A stretch of 64,000 nucleotides of DNA from Sphingomonadaceae bacterium (GTDB lineage Bacteria > Pseudomonadota > Alphaproteobacteria > Sphingomonadales > Sphingomonadaceae), in assembly GCA_024236195.1 (NCBI GenBank), contig JACKKZ010000005.1, positions 124,001 through 188,000 on the forward strand. The letters are read 5' to 3'. Both the position numbers and the translations under genes were made by a program. Positions within the stretch are counted from its first letter, which is position 1. Each line of letters opens with the position of its first letter. Shown in pieces: positions 63,001-64,000 of this stretch. The notes under the pieces are model-generated. The model was not told the DNA's origin. It saw nothing but the letters and a program-made list of their open reading frames with translations, and did no database searches.

Positions 63001-64000
63001 GCCTGACCCGGACCAATGGGGCGATTGCGGCTGGAAGAACCCGCTCTATCCGGCGGGCAAACAGGTGACGCTGGATGGCAGCGTGGAACCGCACAAGCTG
63101 CGGGTGGTGAACGAGCTGGAATGCACACCGCCGGTTGGCCAATCCAACCTGCGCCTGGTCAAGCAACTGGTCGATGACCCTTCCTGCATCAACAATGCCC
63201 TGTGCCGCTTCCGCATCACGCTGATCAATGACGGGCCTGGCTATTTCTCCGGCCCGGTCGAAATTGCCGATGCCTTTGGCAATGGCAGCACTCAGAGCTT
63301 CTATTACCTTGGTCCGGTCAATCCCTTCCAGTGGGACTGGCAATGCACCCAAATTGGGGCCTCCACTCCGATTACCTGCACCGAATCCGCCTTGGTGCTC
63401 GCGCCGAATGAATCGGCCTTTTTCGAAGTGACGCTGGATTTCGGGCCCGCCGGGACCAACTGCGCAGTGCTGGAGCAGCCCTTGCTGACACCCAAGCTGG
63501 AAAGCTGCGTGTCCGTGGGTGACCTGACGCCGAAGGTCAATGTCGCCAACCTGTCAGCCACCAAGCAGAAAAAGGCGGGTGAATGCCCCGGAGCAGCGGT
63601 GGGTCTTGGCAATTGCACTTTCCTGATCACGCTGACCAATAACGGCAGCGGTGATGCGCTAGGCTTGCTGGAGTTTCAGGACGTTATAACCGGCGGTGCG
63701 GCCAATGCGGGTAATGCCTCTGTGGCATCGGTCAGCCCGGCTGGCTGGACTTGCACTGCCAACGGGGCCGTTACCACCTGCAGCAACCCCAATGCTTCGA
63801 TCGCGGCTGGCCAGTCCATCACGATTGAGCTTACCCTGTATCTCAACTTTGCCGCCCCGGTAGCGGAAAACTGCATTGCCTTTACGCAAGCAGATGCAGC
63901 CGCCGGTGCGTGGGAGGCTTGTGCCCCGATCTACGCCACGGGGCAGCCGCGGCTGGAACTGGAAAAGACCAAGCTGACACCGGGTAGCTGCCCGTTGGGT
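60065..64000 (+). CDS. Large secreted DUF11-repeat protein, C-terminus beyond window
   Basis: The frame is open for 1312 codons from ATG 60065 to the window edge. GGAGG at 60055-60059 supports this start. A signal peptide is followed by a cleavage-like ASASAQS. The body is made of beta-sandwich DUF11-like repeats, for example FLITLTNNGSGDALGLLEFQDVI with SPAGWTCTANGAVTTCSNPN, and phrases such as KKTSGPG and LEKTKLTPGSCP that open repeats. Cysteines come in pairs and could form disulfides. It is probably a surface or secreted structural protein. The end, and therefore any anchor or secretion signal, is not in the window. Confidence 0.8.
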   Translation, partial: MRWLVWLGIIAAAFFGAASASAQSVGPKQLCEGLPNSSVPCDPQGGAPKLGEPVYYEFHLYGGPAPTTLDISEAYSQHFAPSDPNNAVICIVSNGPNLGSSLPITVVSAGPPFRFTVNLDGGQDATCRMAGTFITPGATAPNTAGITAQGAPNATNTVISSNTVLDVDLAITKQRITPLVAPMNIAGTPGKARYRIEVTTDKPIYLGEFFRIYDQLALFPQGTAVAATLQTGWSCQLAQGGGGAVAIPNCQLSANGSGEINSPGWQDFASWTIGAGPLVLLQPGDKISIEYEVEYAVPASNECVRAEDAEGIRNRAFLGLAGGASALRDEDDGNNDTVDDTSTDLPLATGIYNVDPNCALPPPPGPPPPPSPLKITKTMPLNMSSGQAWGGILPFVITVENQSATATAYDLDLSDVLGNLQGTPNFTATLTNGNLQCASAGCSQTSPGSATGNAFAPTPVPGGSAVLFSSYYDKKQMWSGKISQLLPGEKVTIRLYFRLDKPTCDFAPLIQNKRVRNTASVSAKVDYAEVDVNGNPVTNTYSYSQSASTDVKMVNPPACAISVKKTSGPGRNTNNTPLWPDGVIFGGWKSYEVTFSSLPPTATHNKTLYVGTLIDAIRIENAFYATGMSVDYQWTCTDLSGGGVRGFQSSGSGTATVNHVGKPHQGVRIMEHPGFVEFDPGAALRCNVNIKVEKPSEDDPYCFSDGQPYLQNLALMDGSKFFNANMPWPHAPQGMSWDASRDKLANCYNLVVNKVPSTGVVSRNGGPVDYAITITNANLPGTNGDINYPNSLAQQRIAPYFTDLFLQQSNGTVAPVNWQNLTLGNNPCLTGTTQRCDIFPTVGMSGKTIEVLRLPAQQSMTISYTLDGPFEPHQFCNRARGFGGGSKRQWYEWYYKHPDSWNSTPCVLVRASLEVEKEFITPPWVTLGASTPFTIKVDCNAPSGFQDFKRNLTVSPGSPSGRINRIVIGSVCEIDEVNLPDPDQWGDCGWKNPLYPAGKQVTLDGSVEPHKLRVVNELECTPPVGQSNLRLVKQLVDDPSCINNALCRFRITLINDGPGYFSGPVEIADAFGNGSTQSFYYLGPVNPFQWDWQCTQIGASTPITCTESALVLAPNESAFFEVTLDFGPAGTNCAVLEQPLLTPKLESCVSVGDLTPKVNVANLSATKQKKAGECPGAAVGLGNCTFLITLTNNGSGDALGLLEFQDVITGGAANAGNASVASVSPAGWTCTANGAVTTCSNPNASIAAGQSITIELTLYLNFAAPVAENCIAFTQADAAAGAWEACAPIYATGQPRLELEKTKLTPGSCPLG

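Noticed and set aside
61469..63352. Long antisense open frame of about 627 codons on the minus strand
   Set aside because: It mirrors the plus-strand DUF11 protein, is arginine-rich without domain motifs, and has no credible ribosome-binding site. It is an artefact of high GC.

Overview
The window looks like a chromosomal segment of a GC-rich alphaproteobacterium, probably a sphingomonad of the Erythrobacteraceae type. This is inferred from gene content and codon style: a FnrN-type regulator beside a ccoNOQP-GHIS operon, glycine/aspartate-rich RTX proteins, DUF11 surface proteins and acyl-CoA/P450 genes. No rRNA, tRNA, insertion sequence, phage gene or CRISPR array was seen.

Layout. (1) 1-186: start of an RTX protein that leaves the window on the minus strand. 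(2) About 320-12696: an envelope polysaccharide locus. A Kps-type ABC export system (KpsE, KpsM, KpsT and a KpsD/Wza-like lipoprotein) sits with three GT4 glycosyltransferases, a methyltransferase, inositol-1-phosphate synthase, an inositol-phosphate cytidylyltransferase-like protein and two CDP-alcohol phosphotransferases. Together these suggest that CDP-inositol is made for an inositol-phosphate-containing exported glycan. (3) 12812-21451: two secreted RTX proteins, one a serralysin-like zinc protease, sharing an equal-length 306-residue C-terminal module, with a small lipoprotein between them. (4) 21567-25392: acyl-CoA dehydrogenase, cytochrome P450, AraC regulator and a small unknown protein. 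(5) 25411-48958: a sulfur-oxidation island. A minus-strand operon encodes a DsrE3-like protein, sHdrC1-B1-A-Hyp-C2-B2, an unknown 148-residue protein, the lipoate-binding protein LbpA and a persulfide-sensor-type ArsR regulator. A second minus-strand operon encodes lipoate assembly (two radical SAM proteins, sLpl(AB), and an amidotransferase-like protein without its nucleophile). A histone-deacetylase-family gene, DsrE2-TusA, a FadL-type porin, an SLC13 transporter, a universal stress protein, SoeABC and an Mrp ATPase complete it. (6) 49018-59898: FnrN, OmpW and a complete cbb3 oxidase operon ending in HemN. (7) 60065 to the end: a large secreted DUF11 protein that leaves the window.

How the parts fit. 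TusA and the DsrE proteins would pass sulfane sulfur to the sHdr complex, which oxidises it on lipoyl-LbpA and releases sulfite. SoeABC would oxidise sulfite to sulfate in the cytoplasm, and electrons could end at the cbb3 oxidase. A short inverted repeat (TTAG-N6-CTAA core) lies before the hdr operon, the lip operon, the HDAC/dsrE2 divergent promoters and soeA. Two of the four copies are degenerate. It is the likely operator of the ArsR regulator, whose cysteines are spaced as in SqrR/BigR/sHdrR. A perfect FNR box (50561-50574) lies before ccoN.
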